A stretch of 64,000 nt of DNA from an uncultured Aquimarina sp. (GCA_947500545.1 CANMSO010000010.1:1-64000); one strand, 5' to 3'; numbered from the stretch's first letter, positions 9,342 to 18,545 are shown. The notes: a model not told the origin generated them from the sequence alone. Translations and numbers: made by a program.

Positions 9342-9377
9342 CAATAATAATACATCCCAGTTTCATTTTTCGGAACT
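9342..9377 (-). promoter_or_regulatory. Palindromic operator plus promoter box, copy 1
   Basis: On the minus strand an AGTTCCGAAAAATGAAACT palindrome (9359-9377) is followed after exactly 9 nt by TATTATTG (9342-9349), one mismatch from the Bacteroidota -7 consensus TAnnTTTG. The same arrangement recurs at 13.0, 15.3 and 18.1 kb. Confidence 0.65.
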
Positions 9378-9445
9378 GATGAATTTTTATACTTAGTATC
9401 TATAAACTGGCAAGACTGATCAAAAACAAATCTTATAATAGCATT

Positions 9446-12409
9446 TTACAAAGCAAACTTATCCAATGTCACTTTTTGCTCTTGGTTATAAAGTTTAACG
9501 ACTTTTATGCTTTTCGTTTCATTGTCCAGACCATAATTTCTATAGATTGTATATTTAAGAAAAGTAGGGGCAAGTTTAGCGCTTTTTTCAAAAGATTGAA
9601 TATTAATGATCCATTCTCCTTCGGTAAAAGATTCGTCTATAATAAACTCTTTTGATATGATTCCATTTTTTACTTGATCCGCTATCAACTCATCGTTTTG
9701 TTCAGGGATATGAGACCATTTATAAAATTTTCTTTCAGGATTTACAAACTGTAATTCAAATTCTGCCTGGGGGTCGTTCCAGTCAAAAACTATACGTACA
9801 GGATCACCTTGTACTACAAGAAATTCATTTGGCAGATCGGTATACGGCAATTCGGATCTATGATGAGTTAAAAGATGTCTCAGTTGTGACTTTGCTTGAA
9901 ACGATATCTCAGAAAAATCAATATTCTTGTTATCGTTATTTAGTATTCTTTTGTAGATCTCAAAGGCCTCTGTAAACTTGTTATTCTCTTTGTAACTGCG
10001 AGCTAGATCTAGGTAGGATTGCGCATAATTTGGTTTTATTTTAGCTATTTTTTTATAGAGCAATAATGCCTTTTCTTTTTCCTGCCTTTCTTCAAGATAA
10101 AAAAGCAAAGTACGCAGCACGCTATAGTTATCTGCAGATAGTTCTGCTAGATTAGATAAAATTTGATCAGAAAAGTCCATATTCCATCTCTTAAAATAGT
10201 CTGCACTATAGACATAGAATGGGATTTCTAGTCTATGCATATCCAGCAATGAAAAATAAGTGCTCTTTGCATTCGAAAAGCTATCACTTTCCCATAAAGT
10301 ATTCAAATAATCTGGTCTTCCAAAATTTGGACTTATTAAAAAAGGAGATTCGTTGTACTCATCTTCTTTGGCTAAAGATGTAACTTTCTTTTCATCAAAA
10401 CTTGCGTTTGTTTTAATTATAAAAACACCACCCGTGCCTATCAATCCATATCTGCTAGCTCCTGAAATCGAACTGTTTAACGATATACTCTTTATCTGTT
10501 CTGGTTGCAAAAAAACAGGAGGTTCGGTAAAGGGAAAGCCATCAACGACAAATAAAGGTGACAATGGCCCATTAATAGATAAAGGAGTCCTTACTTGATA
10601 AGTCGCCTCATCACCAAATCCAAATACTTGTACTCCTGGGAATCGACCTCGAATTAACTCAGAAAAGAAAATAGCGTTTTGAGGGAAATCTTCTTTAAAC
10701 AGCGTATAATTAGCATATCCTAAACCTCTTTTTTTGATTTCTTCATTTATTATTTCCTGTTCTCGTTCATCTCTTTGAGCTTTTAGTTCTACCTCATCAA
10801 GAATTGTATACTTTGGGTTTAAGGTTACGGATATTTTTTTTGAAGCATCAACAACTACGCTTTTTGAAAACATCCCAAATGATGTAAAAACCAATACATC
10901 CTGGTATTTTGCATTAATCATAAACTCACCATTGGCATTGGTCTCTGCTTCTATTAAAGAACCTTTTATCGATATTTTGCAACCTTGTACTGGGATAGTA
11001 TCGGTTGAGAAAACGGTTCCAGAGATGACTTCTTTAGAAGTATCAATTTCGTACACAGATCGATCTTCGATATCATTACTAATATAATCGATAGCCGCTG
11101 ATGTAGAGATTTTTGATAAATTGAGATAGTATCCTTCACTAGACATGCTTCCGTCCTGTAGTATATTGTTATTAGCATCAGTACTGCTATTTATATAAAA
11201 TACTGGGATTCCAAAAATAAATTTATGATCCCCATAGGTATTAATGCCATCTGTAAAAACCAAATATTGATCTGGATTTTGTGGTTCCTTAAAAAGATCA
11301 GCAAAATTACTTGCACCATTGTAGTGCTGTTTGCGTATTTCAGACAATAAATCTTTACAATTTCCTCGTTTTACATAAAATGTTTTACTGGGCATTAGAG
11401 TGTTAGAAAAAGAAATAAAATTGACTTTAGTTTCTTTTATTTTTCTGAAATATTGTTTCAAGAAATCCAATTCTTTTTCAAGGTCACTGTCTTTTCTAGA
11501 TAATGATGTGTCCCAATACAATGTTATCGCTTCTGGTTTTTTTCGTTTTTTAAGTTTATTGGATGAAACGGGATATGAAATGTCCATTTTAAAGGCCATA
11601 CTCACTCCGTTTTTTTGTTCCCAATTGTCTTGACTAATATATTTAGTAAATCCCTTTCCGTTATGAATGCCAGAAATAGCAAATTCAATATCATCCCCAT
11701 AGACTTCGATAAGCTCCAGGCTAACAATGATATCTTCGCTTACCGCAATATTATAGGGTGATAAGTTTATAGTTTCTTCTCCCTTTTTTGTAACTATAGT
11801 ATGATAAATATTACTGGTCAGTATATTCGTTCCTGGTTTTCTTTTGTGTTTCTTATAGATGTTAACTCTTACCAATAGACTATCACTGTAATTTTCTAGC
11901 ACATAAAATTTCAGTTTCTCTAGTTTTGTATTTTTCTTTCTAATCTTCATAGGAGACGCGATTTCTCCTCCCAATGCCTTTTTTTCTTTCCAATATCCCA
12001 TAAAATGCCTGGAATAGTGATCGGCACCAATAGTCATTTTCTCTCTTTTCTCTGCGATTACAACAGCTTGTTCAAGGGCAAAAATATCAGGGGTGATATA
12101 GATTTTGTTGTCTTTTGTTAGCAGTTCATAAAGGTCTTTAGCGGTAATGGAGATGGTTTTGTAACCTATGCTAGATATTTGTAATATATCATTGTCGCTT
12201 ATTTCGTTCTCATCATACTGTAACATAAACTTACCATCGCTTTGGCACACTGTACCAATCCCTTTTTTTAGAAATCCTATATTAGCATAGGGTACAGGTT
12301 GTTTTGTTTCTTGGTTTAGGACATAGGCATCGATGGTAATCTCATATTGACCAATTACAAGTTGGCAACCCATAAGTAATACGAAAAAGAATAGCGTTTT
12401 AAATTTCAT
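9446..12409 (-). CDS. Multidomain protein: CarboxypepD_reg, VWA-like, TonB plug-like, TPR
   Basis: The 987-aa product starts with a signal peptide (MKFKTLFFFVLLMGCQLVIGQ). Visible segments in order: a carboxypeptidase-regulatory-like beta-sandwich (about 22-110, AYVLNQETKQPVPYANI, DGKFML); a von Willebrand A-like domain with MIDAS motif DTSLS (about 300) and a later FTDG; a second CarboxypepD_reg domain (about 465-530); a TonB-receptor plug-like domain (about 560-660, FVVDGFPF and GTGGVFIIKT); and TPR-like helices (about 770-850). The C-terminus has no 22-strand outer-membrane barrel, so it is not an ordinary receptor. Binding or assembly at the outer membrane is plausible. It is separated by 122 nt from the downstream secreted gene. 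Confidence 0.75.
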   Translation of the reverse strand: MKFKTLFFFVLLMGCQLVIGQYEITIDAYVLNQETKQPVPYANIGFLKKGIGTVCQSDGKFMLQYDENEISDNDILQISSIGYKTISITAKDLYELLTKDNKIYITPDIFALEQAVVIAEKREKMTIGADHYSRHFMGYWKEKKALGGEIASPMKIRKKNTKLEKLKFYVLENYSDSLLVRVNIYKKHKRKPGTNILTSNIYHTIVTKKGEETINLSPYNIAVSEDIIVSLELIEVYGDDIEFAISGIHNGKGFTKYISQDNWEQKNGVSMAFKMDISYPVSSNKLKKRKKPEAITLYWDTSLSRKDSDLEKELDFLKQYFRKIKETKVNFISFSNTLMPSKTFYVKRGNCKDLLSEIRKQHYNGASNFADLFKEPQNPDQYLVFTDGINTYGDHKFIFGIPVFYINSSTDANNNILQDGSMSSEGYYLNLSKISTSAAIDYISNDIEDRSVYEIDTSKEVISGTVFSTDTIPVQGCKISIKGSLIEAETNANGEFMINAKYQDVLVFTSFGMFSKSVVVDASKKISVTLNPKYTILDEVELKAQRDEREQEIINEEIKKRGLGYANYTLFKEDFPQNAIFFSELIRGRFPGVQVFGFGDEATYQVRTPLSINGPLSPLFVVDGFPFTEPPVFLQPEQIKSISLNSSISGASRYGLIGTGGVFIIKTNASFDEKKVTSLAKEDEYNESPFLISPNFGRPDYLNTLWESDSFSNAKSTYFSLLDMHRLEIPFYVYSADYFKRWNMDFSDQILSNLAELSADNYSVLRTLLFYLEERQEKEKALLLYKKIAKIKPNYAQSYLDLARSYKENNKFTEAFEIYKRILNNDNKNIDFSEISFQAKSQLRHLLTHHRSELPYTDLPNEFLVVQGDPVRIVFDWNDPQAEFELQFVNPERKFYKWSHIPEQNDELIADQVKNGIISKEFIIDESFTEGEWIINIQSFEKSAKLAPTFLKYTIYRNYGLDNETKSIKVVKLYNQEQKVTLDKFAL

Positions 12410-12652
12410 TGGTATAACTAGTTTTTTATTTGATCGCTATAGCATGCTTTTAATTTTTTTGAAGTAGGTAGTATTATTCGATTCGTGCTGGTTCTAATTT
12501 GGGTATAAACCAGTCATCAATAAATATACCAAAAACATAGGTTTTCAATTTGTGATTTGGCTTAAAAAACTGTTATAAAGCACACTAAGTAATTGTTTTT
12601 TTGTTTTATTTAACACTTGTTGATGCTTACATAGATTTTTTTACTTAAAGAA

Positions 12653-12967
12653 TTAGTAAAATAGAGCGCTATAAATATCTGCACCACTAATAATGAATGC
12701 AATAAAAATAAAAAGAAAAGGACACATATTTAAAAGTATGGCAACGAAACCTTTTAGTCTATTACCATTTTTAAATACTTTACCTACATGTGAAAGACCA
12801 AGAATGGAAATAATTATACTGATAAGAAAAGGTAGATTTGAGAAAAGTTCAATTAAATTATTGTTGTATATAGTATTTAGGTAGGAAATTAACACGTAGG
12901 CAAATAGAAAAAGGAAGGACAGTATGCCTAGATATATTGGTTGATTTGCTTTAATTTCTGTGTTCAT
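12653..12967 (-). CDS. Small membrane protein
   Basis: This 104-aa product has about three hydrophobic segments (residues 12-32, 42-62 and 75-97) and almost no soluble part. I do not recognise the family. It carries the shared AGTTTC operator about 50 nt upstream, so it is probably regulated together with the lipoprotein and secreted genes nearby. Confidence 0.6.
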   Translation of the reverse strand: MNTEIKANQPIYLGILSFLFLFAYVLISYLNTIYNNNLIELFSNLPFLISIIISILGLSHVGKVFKNGNRLKGFVAILLNMCPFLFIFIAFIISGADIYSALFY

Positions 12968-12999
12968 AATGTTTTATACCTTTTAATACCCTTGAAAAG

Positions 13000-13035
13000 C
13001 AATAATACTACATCCCAGTTTCATTTTTTGAAACT
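13000..13035 (-). promoter_or_regulatory. Palindromic operator plus promoter box, copy 2
   Basis: AGTTTCAAAAAATGAAACT (13017-13035, minus strand) is followed after 9 nt by TATTATTG (13000-13007), upstream of the small membrane protein. In this copy the palindrome is perfect. Confidence 0.65.
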
Positions 13036-13057
13036 GAGGTTTTTTTAAGAAGATATT

Positions 13058-13573
13058 CTAATACATTGCCAGGAGTTTCTTATCTATTAATTCCCATTTC
13101 TCATTTTTTCTCTCAAATACATAAATTATTTCGCCGCCTATAATCTTACCTCCCTCATAATTCTTGTTCCGAGCTGCCATTGTTGATAGGATACTTTTTT
13201 TAGAATCTGAAAACGATATTATTTTAGAAAATAGATATGTAACGTAGCTGCCATTTTCTTTAATTTTTTCATTGCTTAGTATTAATTCTATTTGTCTTCG
13301 AAACTTAATACATGGCTGATAATCTACGTCTTTTGGTAGATTATTAAATTGCTTCATTTCTTTATCATTAAACATATTCAATTTATCAATAATTTCGATA
13401 ACTGACTCATGTGGTGTATAGCCAATTTCAATGTCAGTTGCTTTTTTTTCGTATAAGTTCATTTCCTTAAAAGTAAGATCATAAACTTTGGTATTAGCAC
13501 AATCTCTTTCTTGTCCTTTAGAAACGAATGTTCCTAAAATTGCTATCCATAATAATATTGCTACTTTTTTCAT
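13058..13573 (-). CDS. Secreted hypothetical protein
   Basis: The 171-aa product has a signal peptide (MKKVAILLWIAILGTFVSKGQ) followed by a mixed alpha/beta mature part with KLAMY at its end. The last segment (YVFERKNEKWELIDKKLL) is like the C-terminal strand of NTF2-like or SnoaL-like folds, but this is weak. The gene starts 5 nt after the stop of the ATPase gene, so the two are probably in one transcript. Confidence 0.6.
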   Translation of the reverse strand: MKKVAILLWIAILGTFVSKGQERDCANTKVYDLTFKEMNLYEKKATDIEIGYTPHESVIEIIDKLNMFNDKEMKQFNNLPKDVDYQPCIKFRRQIELILSNEKIKENGSYVTYLFSKIISFSDSKKSILSTMAARNKNYEGGKIIGGEIIYVFERKNEKWELIDKKLLAMY

Positions 13574-13578
13574 ACTTC

Positions 13579-14370
13579 CTATTTTAAAAATCGTAGATAT
13601 GCCTGTGGATTATTTAGAAACGACTTTGTAACCGAGTAATGTTCTACATCTTCCAGGGCAACTTGTTCCATACTTTTTTCTGTCACTTCATATAATGTTG
13701 CATTGGGGTATGCCATTAAAATGGGGGAGTGGGTAACGATTATAAATTGTGACATGTGATTTTGCAAATGCTCGTGTATAAAATAGATAAGCGATAATTG
13801 TTTAGATGGGGATAAGGCAGCCTCTGGTTCGTCTAGCAGGTATATACCTCTTTGATTTATTTTTTCCTGCATGATCTGCAGATATGCCTCACCATGAGAA
13901 AAAGCCTGTAATTCTTGCCCGTAATCTCTGCGCATATGATGCAATTGGTAGTTGGCACTTTGCTTCATTTCGTTAATAATATGATCTGGGACCTCTCCTT
14001 TTAGTTGCTCCAGATCATTATAAAGTTTTGCATCGTGTCTATCAACACTGTTTATAAAATCTCCAAAGTCTTCTGCCCTAAAAAAGAAGCCTACACTTCG
14101 TTCTATGGCCCAATCCAACTCTAGAAAAGGCACTAGGGTCTTTGCAGCATCAAAACCTTTTTTATTGTAGTTTGATCCATCTATATGTGGCAATTGTAAT
14201 CGATATCCTAGGGTTTCTAGTAGCGTTGATTTCCCTGTACCATTATCGCCAATAATAAAAGTTACCGGGGTTTTCATCTGGATATTCTTGGCATATCGTA
14301 CTGCAGGAACATCAAAAGGAAAAGGTTTTGTTCTTTCTGTGGTTATGGATAAGGATGATAAATATGACAT
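13579..14370 (-). CDS. AAA-family predicted ATPase (COG3910-like)
   Basis: The 263-aa soluble protein matches the COG3910 pattern: an N-terminal SLSITTERTKPFPFDVPAVRYAKNI-like strand pair, then Walker A GDNGTGKST (41-49), an LDEPEAALSP Walker B/D-loop region, and an ITHSP-type switch (VTHSPILMAYPNATLYE). These are ABC/SMC-like single-domain ATPases of unsettled role, sometimes linked to DNA repair or defence systems. No nuclease partner adjoins it; the downstream neighbour is a secreted protein, so a defence role is not supported here. Confidence 0.82.
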   Translation of the reverse strand: MSYLSSLSITTERTKPFPFDVPAVRYAKNIQMKTPVTFIIGDNGTGKSTLLETLGYRLQLPHIDGSNYNKKGFDAAKTLVPFLELDWAIERSVGFFFRAEDFGDFINSVDRHDAKLYNDLEQLKGEVPDHIINEMKQSANYQLHHMRRDYGQELQAFSHGEAYLQIMQEKINQRGIYLLDEPEAALSPSKQLSLIYFIHEHLQNHMSQFIIVTHSPILMAYPNATLYEVTEKSMEQVALEDVEHYSVTKSFLNNPQAYLRFLK

Positions 14371-14444
14371 GGGTTTACTATGTTTTTTCCTAATAAATCT
14401 AATGGTACTTGGCCGTTCATAGACATGATTAAAACAATATAAGA

Positions 14445-14678
14445 TTAATCGCTACTTTCTAATTCATCTAAATATTCATTAAGTCCATCATATGCTCCAT
14501 GAAAATCAAAATTTTCGTCACCAAGCAACCAGTCAAGCATATTCTTTTCTGCTACCATTATTCGGTAAAAAGAATTTTCTAACTTCATATCGTCTGGCGG
14601 GTTTTTAAGTTTACTCCATCGATTTATTACATTATTGGCTTTAGACAATAATAATTTTAACTCTTCTTCTGTTTTCAT
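14445..14678 (-). CDS. Small unknown protein, paralogue of the gene at 15534
   Basis: The 77-aa product (MKTEEELKLLLSKANN...) shares LKNPPDxxKxEN and WLLGD with the 80-aa protein encoded at 15534 on the opposite strand. Alignment with that paralogue sets the start at 14678; an upstream in-frame start at 14753 would add 25 residues with no counterpart. It is acidic and helical with no signal peptide. Function is unknown. Confidence 0.65.
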   Translation of the reverse strand: MKTEEELKLLLSKANNVINRWSKLKNPPDDMKLENSFYRIMVAEKNMLDWLLGDENFDFHGAYDGLNEYLDELESSD

Positions 14679-14819
14679 AAAATTTAATAGTTTTAATATC
14701 ATGATAAAAAGGCTCATAAATTGGGCCTTTTCTTCGTATTTATAACTTAACAATCAGAGTTAAGCTACTAACTAATATTTGCATTTTATAATTAGGATCA
14801 TACTTATATCATAATATCA

Positions 14820-15287
14820 TTAAAAGTTATCAATAAAGTATGCTGGTCCTTCAGAACCTTTACGGACATAATTAAATGATGCAATTTTCTTGTTATTTAA
14901 GAGGACGTACGATTGTACCTCATTATCAACAATTACTACATATATTTTTTTCCTTGCCCTTTCGTCAAAAGGGAGTAGGTTGGGAATAGTACAGTTATTA
15001 TAATTTTCTACAGTAAAACTTAAGTTCTGTCCTATTAAATGTTTTTTCTCAGATTTTAAATATCTGATATGCTCATTAAATATTTTTATTTTCTCATCTT
15101 TTGATAAATCGTTTTTGGGACTCTTATATGCATACTCTTCATATAGTACTTCTAATGGCTTATCATTGATAAAAACATCTTCAAAAAATGATTTTACAAA
15201 ATCTTGTTTTTCCGTTTTGTGATAATGACAATAGGTAAACAAGAAACATATTAAAAGTAATGATAGGATGGATTTTACTCTATTCAT
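14820..15287 (-). CDS. Putative lipoprotein
   Basis: The 155-aa product has a short lipoprotein signal ending LLICFLFTYC (lipidation Cys20). The mature part contains a Lys-rich helix and a terminal beta region. No family is recognised. It lies 45 nt after the shared AGTTTC operator (copy 3). Export to the periplasm or outer membrane is inferred from the lipobox alone. Confidence 0.65.
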   Translation of the reverse strand: MNRVKSILSLLLICFLFTYCHYHKTEKQDFVKSFFEDVFINDKPLEVLYEEYAYKSPKNDLSKDEKIKIFNEHIRYLKSEKKHLIGQNLSFTVENYNNCTIPNLLPFDERARKKIYVVIVDNEVQSYVLLNNKKIASFNYVRKGSEGPAYFIDNF

Positions 15288-15331
15288 ATTGCAAGACTGT
15301 ATTTAATAACTTAGTAAAATACTATAGACAA

Positions 15332-15367
15332 CAAAAATAATACATCTCGGTTTCATTTTTTGAAACT
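15332..15367 (-). promoter_or_regulatory. Palindromic operator plus promoter box, copy 3
   Basis: AGTTTCAAAAAATGAAACC (15349-15367, minus strand) is followed after 9 nt by TATTTTTG (15332-15339), an exact TAnnTTTG match. This copy gives the strongest support that the downstream element is a -7 box. Confidence 0.7.
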
Positions 15368-15533
15368 AGAATATTTACACTAAAAAAAATGCAACCAGAA
15401 CCACATTATTGCTTTGATTTGTGTTACGTTCACTCTCACCGGGACTAGTTGTAAACTCGTTGTAGCGAGGACTCATTAAATAAGTAATTAGTGTGCTATT
15501 ATTTCTTCTGTTCTTTTACTACATTTAACCATT

Positions 15534-15776
15534 ATGAAAACAAACACTGAAATATCACTATTATTAGCTAAAGTGGAAAAACTAATAAAAAGAGTCGCAA
15601 CACTTAAAAACCCACCAGATGAGTTAAAAATGGAAAACTGCCAATATAGGATGCTTTTACTACAAAGGGATATGTACCAATGGTTATTAGGAGATGATGG
15701 TATTAATTTTGACGGATATTATAATGATCTTCACAAATCTTTAATTGATTTAGAAAATAAAGAAGAGGATATCTAA
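15534..15776 (+). CDS. Small unknown protein, paralogue of the gene at 14445
   Basis: The 80-aa acidic helical protein shares LKNPPDELKMEN and QWLLGDD with its paralogue about 1 kb away on the other strand. It is monocistronic: its stop codon lies inside a 13-bp terminator stem. No signal peptide or known domain is visible. Two diverged copies in one locus suggest a partner or immunity-type role, which is only a guess. Confidence 0.7.
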   Translation: MKTNTEISLLLAKVEKLIKRVATLKNPPDELKMENCQYRMLLLQRDMYQWLLGDDGINFDGYYNDLHKSLIDLENKEEDI

Positions 15777-15791
15777 TGTTAGATATCCTCT
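15764..15791. terminator. Bidirectional hairpin terminator
   Basis: A perfect 13-bp stem (AGAGGATATCTAA with TTAGATATCCTCT) and a minimal loop separate two convergent genes and include the stop codon of the plus-strand gene. T-rich sequence lies on both sides. Confidence 0.7.
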
Positions 15792-15806
15792 AGATGATTT
15801 TGTTAC

Positions 15807-16340
15807 TTAATTTTGAAAATTAGTTAATGCTCCTTTTCCAAAGGTTATTCTGGTCTTTTTAAATGTATCATTTTCGTTCCCTAATCCAACTTCTATATCA
15901 TATTCTTCTTTATTCCAAATAATAAAAAGTGGGGATTCTTCAAACGTACATTCTTTAAGAGTTGATGTTGTTGACTGCATTTTAAGCCCGTCATCATAAG
16001 TCTTCGTTTTTTCTTGTGAAATTATTTCTCCTGCTTTATAAATTACCTCAGGTTCACCATATTCTTTTATCATTAAATCATAGAATTGTCTATCTATAAT
16101 TTCATCTATATAGATCGAAAAGTTCTGTACAATTTCTTTCTTATCCGTAGACACATATATATTGTTATATTGCTTTCCTAGATATTCATTAGACATAATA
16201 ATTGTATACATATCTCCTCCTGAATTGGAATAAGTAACAGAAATTTCGCTTATATGTTTTCCTAAAATATCTGACGGAATTTGGGCATTTACAGTAGTCA
16301 TAGATAAAAATATTAAGCTGTTGATAAATATGTTTTTCAT
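15807..16340 (-). CDS. Secreted hypothetical protein
   Basis: From the ATG at 16340 the product begins with a clear signal peptide (MKNIFINSLIFLSMTTVNAQ); an ATG five codons earlier gives a poorer one. The mature part (about 158 aa) is beta-rich (ISEISVTYSNSGGDMYTIIM). It lies 27 nt after the large lipoprotein gene and is likely co-transcribed with it. No family recognised. Confidence 0.62.
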   Translation of the reverse strand: MKNIFINSLIFLSMTTVNAQIPSDILGKHISEISVTYSNSGGDMYTIIMSNEYLGKQYNNIYVSTDKKEIVQNFSIYIDEIIDRQFYDLMIKEYGEPEVIYKAGEIISQEKTKTYDDGLKMQSTTSTLKECTFEESPLFIIWNKEEYDIEVGLGNENDTFKKTRITFGKGALTNFQN

Positions 16341-16367
16341 ATAGTTATAATACAACTAAATTCAAAA

Positions 16368-18077
16368 TTAACCACAATTTGTAGGTGTAAAACTACGAAC
16401 AAAAGGTGCAGGTCTAAAAACTCCATGATGGTTAGTACCCGAAACTGTTCCTCCAAATGATGATATCGCCAGAACTAAATTAGTTCTCCATTTATCTTTA
16501 AGGGCTTGATCAGAGGCATTGATGTGAGTTGCAAACCAAGCTTCTGTTTCTTTTGTTGCTACATCGTAAGCTAGGGCTGTTACTGTTGCTGCTCTACCAT
16601 TTGTCCAATGAGAAGGAGCGGTAAAATAAAGTGTCCCAAAAACAGCTGGAATACTTATAACTGAGCGCTGTCCATTTACATCTCGTATTCCTACAAACAA
16701 ATTATTAATTCCTGTGACCGCAGCTGCTTTCACTCCATTTGATTGATTTGCAAATTCCCAACTGAGACAATTGGCAAATATAATACCTTGTTCGCTATTA
16801 TTTTCTTTGAACAATATTTGCAATGCTTCAACTTCGGTGATTTCTTCTTCAATTACAGCAGCAATTATAACTTGTCCAAAAAATTCATCTGCATCAGTTT
16901 GCCCACAATCATCCCAATAATCTTTTAAAGGTTGTGTAAACTCTCTATTACCTTGTAACCACATACCGGGTAACCCAAAAGCATAAGACATTTGAGCTGA
17001 TAAGAGATCCAGCGTATTAATTGTACTGTAATCTACAGGTGCACACATTGTAGGTGTCACTTTATTTCCTCTATAACTATGTGTATTATTATCACCCGTA
17101 CTAGGTTGTGGGCAACTCGTTTCCCAAGAACCACCGCCGTCAACACCTTGGTGATATACCGTTGTGCATCCTACTCCGGCAGGACTACCGCTGCTTTGAT
17201 TGTTTTCAGCATTAATATCTTCATGCACAAACGCAGTATTAGCAGATATACCAGTTCCTACAATATTTTGAGAATTTGTGTTAATTGGTGTCGTAGAAGT
17301 TACATATGTACTTGCACTTAAAGTAGAAACCGTAGATGCTTCCCCTCCGTCTGATTGCGCAGGAGTTAAAGTTTGCGTATACACATAAATATGGGTGTCA
17401 AAAATAGATGTACTAAAATGTGTTGTAGTCGTCGGTCCTCCAGGTAAGCTATTTGTTAATGATTCTCCTGGGTTCATGGTTGGATAATATCCTGGTCCTG
17501 CACCCATTGATCCTTGGCAGTTTGGAGATTTATTAGCTTTGTTATTAAGAAACTCATCTAAAGTATAATAACTGTAATCTGCTTTAAAATATCTAAAATC
17601 AATAATCCCGTTATTTTCTTCCATAAAGTAATCATAGGATTCTTGGCTAAGCTCATACTTTGCAATATAGGGCTCCCCAACACTGCCATCGATTTCTCGA
17701 TCTACAGTCATCATATACAAATGTGTCAACGGCGATCCGCTTACATAAACAGGAAAAGAGAAGTTTGAGTGTTCTCCTTTTTTTACAGCCTCCTTTACTT
17801 GGTCTAGATATATCTCTATATCATCTTGTACTATTCTGTTTCCGTAAAACTTAGCAGCACTAGACATTTTACCTTTAATTTTAGACAATACATTAGGGAT
17901 ATCCGCCTGAGACACCTCTCTAACTAGTAAAGGATTTTCTTGATGAGCCGTTGCTTCTTCTGTTTCTGTTTCAGCAGTTTGTTCTGATATAAAGTTTTCT
18001 TCTTCGCAAGATGCAAAGAGCATCAAGAAGATGATGCTAAGTAATGCTAGTGTATAGCTTTTAAAATAATGTTTCAT
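16368..18077 (-). CDS. Large putative lipoprotein
   Basis: The 569-aa product begins MKHYFKSYTLALLSIIFLMLFASC, with lipidation Cys24 followed by an acidic stretch (EEEN), the Bacteroidota lipoprotein-export pattern for surface exposure. A Thr/Ser-rich linker spans about residues 185-290, and the C-terminal half looks globular and alpha-helical (LQILFKENNSEQGI, NNLFVGIRD). I do not recognise a family. The shared AGTTTC operator (copy 4) lies about 40 nt upstream. Confidence 0.68.
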   Translation of the reverse strand: MKHYFKSYTLALLSIIFLMLFASCEEENFISEQTAETETEEATAHQENPLLVREVSQADIPNVLSKIKGKMSSAAKFYGNRIVQDDIEIYLDQVKEAVKKGEHSNFSFPVYVSGSPLTHLYMMTVDREIDGSVGEPYIAKYELSQESYDYFMEENNGIIDFRYFKADYSYYTLDEFLNNKANKSPNCQGSMGAGPGYYPTMNPGESLTNSLPGGPTTTTHFSTSIFDTHIYVYTQTLTPAQSDGGEASTVSTLSASTYVTSTTPINTNSQNIVGTGISANTAFVHEDINAENNQSSGSPAGVGCTTVYHQGVDGGGSWETSCPQPSTGDNNTHSYRGNKVTPTMCAPVDYSTINTLDLLSAQMSYAFGLPGMWLQGNREFTQPLKDYWDDCGQTDADEFFGQVIIAAVIEEEITEVEALQILFKENNSEQGIIFANCLSWEFANQSNGVKAAAVTGINNLFVGIRDVNGQRSVISIPAVFGTLYFTAPSHWTNGRAATVTALAYDVATKETEAWFATHINASDQALKDKWRTNLVLAISSFGGTVSGTNHHGVFRPAPFVRSFTPTNCG

Positions 18078-18114
18078 AATGATTTGTGTTTGTTTAATGG
18101 TTAATACTTATTTA

Positions 18115-18150
18115 CAATAATAATCTTTGCCAGTTTCATTTTTCGGAACT
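18115..18150 (-). promoter_or_regulatory. Palindromic operator plus promoter box, copy 4
   Basis: AGTTCCGAAAAATGAAACT (18132-18150, minus strand) is followed after 9 nt by TATTATTG (18115-18122), upstream of the 569-aa lipoprotein gene. Confidence 0.65.
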
Positions 18151-18171
18151 GGGGATTTTTTAATAATAGGT

Positions 18172-18545
18172 TACCCTCACCTTACTCCTCTCCCAGAGGG
18201 AGAGGAAACTCATGCCCCAAAGGGGTGCGTGCTAGCGTAGTCGAAGTACTCCACTTCATAAGTACCCCGGGGTACTTATTAGGTAGGTAGGGGTACTTTA
18301 TTTGTTAAAGCACTGCGTACATTTGTCAGTTGGGGTACTGCAAAGCTGGGAGCAGGGGGTAATGTTGTCAGTTTACCTACATGGTTATGCTGCACCACCC
18401 ACTTGGATACTGGTTGATCGGGCAATTTTTGTGGTAAGACTTAGCTTTTATGTATCCCAACTCATGATTTTGGGGTAATGAGGAGATTTTATAACTGTGA
18501 CCCTCACCCCAACCCTCTCCCCAAGGGAGAGGGAGCTTCTTCATC
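18172..18545. repeat. Intergenic repeat elements (REP-like), cluster 1
   Basis: Two palindromic elements of the ccctcac...ctctccc...gggagag family lie at about 18174-18213 and 18500-18535. The first is followed by the block gcgtagtcgaagtac. Between them is a perfect 22-bp palindrome (ATAAGTACCCC/GGGGTACTTAT, 18258-18279). No gene is supported here; short ORFs across the elements are translated repeat. Confidence 0.75.

Noticed and set aside
13579..14370. The AAA ATPase as part of an anti-phage system
   Set aside because: No nuclease or TOPRIM partner adjoins it; the neighbour is an ordinary secreted protein, so the defence reading is unsupported.
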